This document shows, piece by piece, positions 7,310 to 7,928 of a stretch of 7,928 nucleotides of DNA. Origin of the DNA: Bacteroidales bacterium (lineage in GTDB: Bacteria; Bacteroidota; Bacteroidia; Bacteroidales; UBA932). Below the pieces are notes generated by a model that worked only from the letters and a program-made list of their open reading frames with translations, did not search any database and was not told where the DNA came from. A program made the translations under genes and the position numbers. Each line of letters starts with the position of its first letter. Positions within the stretch are counted from its first letter, which is position 1. The stretch spans positions 1 to 7,928 of the forward strand of contig JAGAAU010000182.1 of the NCBI GenBank assembly GCA_017615135.1, written 5' to 3'.

Positions 7310-7928
7310 TGAAGCGGGCGCTCCGCATCCTACTTTATATTGCAGGCTCGCTGACAGTTCTTCTGCTGGCGGCCATGCTGGGACTGCAGATTTACTTCGA
7401 CTCCGACAGGGGCGCGAAGCTGGTGCAGGACCTCGCGGGCAAGTACATGGACGCCAGGCTGGATTTTTCCCGCCTGACGCTTTCCACGATGAAACGCTTC
7501 CCCTCGATTATGCTGGATGCGGACAGTATTTCCATAACCTATCCACATTCCCGATTCGATTCCTGCGGCTCCGCTGCGGTAAGCAGCCGCCTTTTGAACG
7601 CCGGACGCGGAGAAGAGGCCGACACCCTGCTCAGCCTGAACTCCCTGCACCTGAAAGTTAATCCCTGGCATCTGCCTGCAAGGAGACTGCGGGTGCTTTA
7701 TGCCGATTTCGAGGGAATACGGCTCTTCGCCCACGAGTACGATTCAACCCACGCCAACTGGAAGATTTTACCTCCATCGAAGGAATCCGACGGAGAATCT
7801 TTCATCCGATGGATATCCCTGGGGCATCTGGGCATTAGCGGAAGAAACACTTTCGTTTATACAGCAGCTCAGAATACGGTTTTTGCCGGAGCAATGCTGA
7901 AGTCTCTGGAACTCGGCGGCGGTATGCG
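7309..7928 (+). CDS. AsmA-like envelope protein, 3' end beyond the window
   Basis: The ATG at 7309 opens a frame that stays open to the window edge (206 codons seen). The protein begins MKRALRI followed by a hydrophobic segment (about residues 5-30) that should be a single inner-membrane anchor with the rest in the periplasm. After it come DSDRGAKLVQDLAGKYMDARLDFSRLTLSTMKRFPSI in outline: short beta-prone stretches and the FPSI-x-LDADSISI pattern typical of AsmA/TamB-family N-termini, a superfamily implicated in phospholipid or outer-membrane component movement. The members are large, so most of the gene lies outside. The ATG overlaps the fumarase stop (TGATG), suggesting translation by re-initiation. 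Family placement rests on the anchor plus general pattern, not a diagnostic motif; a generic membrane-anchored periplasmic protein is the alternative. Confidence 0.65.
   Translation, partial: MKRALRILLYIAGSLTVLLLAAMLGLQIYFDSDRGAKLVQDLAGKYMDARLDFSRLTLSTMKRFPSIMLDADSISITYPHSRFDSCGSAAVSSRLLNAGRGEEADTLLSLNSLHLKVNPWHLPARRLRVLYADFEGIRLFAHEYDSTHANWKILPPSKESDGESFIRWISLGHLGISGRNTFVYTAAQNTVFAGAMLKSLELGGGM

Overview
The window looks like an ordinary housekeeping stretch of a Bacteroidetes chromosome, probably a Bacteroidales gut or rumen lineage of moderate-to-high GC. The evidence is a bacterial acyl-ACP thioesterase, a secreted multidomain GH3 glycosidase, a class I fumarase, a large AsmA-like envelope protein, genes mostly lacking Shine-Dalgarno sequences, and a perfect match to the Bacteroidetes -7 promoter element (TAnnTTTG). 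No mobile element, CRISPR array, tRNA, rRNA or prophage gene is visible. The assignment to phylum is inference from these features, not from a marker gene.

Layout. At the left edge a plus-strand acyl-ACP thioesterase enters from outside the window (2-694, 5' end missing). It converges, with only 6 bp between stop codons, on a tightly packed minus-strand operon read right to left: glutamate racemase murI (4492-3719), a stand-alone E2-like/CAT-fold acyltransferase homologue (3717-2884) and an exported GH3 beta-glycosidase (2887-701). The junctions are 1 bp apart (murI to E2-like) and a 4-base ATGA overlap (E2-like to GH3), so the three genes are very probably co-transcribed and at least partly translationally coupled. 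An AT-rich 83-bp divergent spacer (4493-4575) separates this operon from a plus-strand cluster: prfB (release factor 2, 4576-5647, requiring a programmed +1 frameshift at 4639-4645), class I fumarase (5666-7309) and the 5' part of an AsmA-like gene (7309 to the window end). The fumarase and AsmA-like genes share one base at a TGATG junction. There is no gene-free stretch over 300 bases.

How the genes relate. The two operons mix unrelated functions: cell-wall precursor synthesis, an acyltransferase homologue of unknown role, and glycan breakdown on the left; translation termination, central metabolism and envelope maintenance on the right. I see no new multigene system. The features most worth a second look are (i) prfB autoregulation by frameshifting, with a 7-base perfect anti-SD match in a group that rarely uses SD sequences, plus a four-codon reading frame whose TGA overlaps the prfB start; (ii) the E2-like protein whose catalytic His position is Glu; and (iii) a Cys/His/Gly-rich eight-residue insert near the N-terminus of the fumarase. 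Comparisons with E. coli, plant and Leishmania proteins are from memory, not from an alignment run here.
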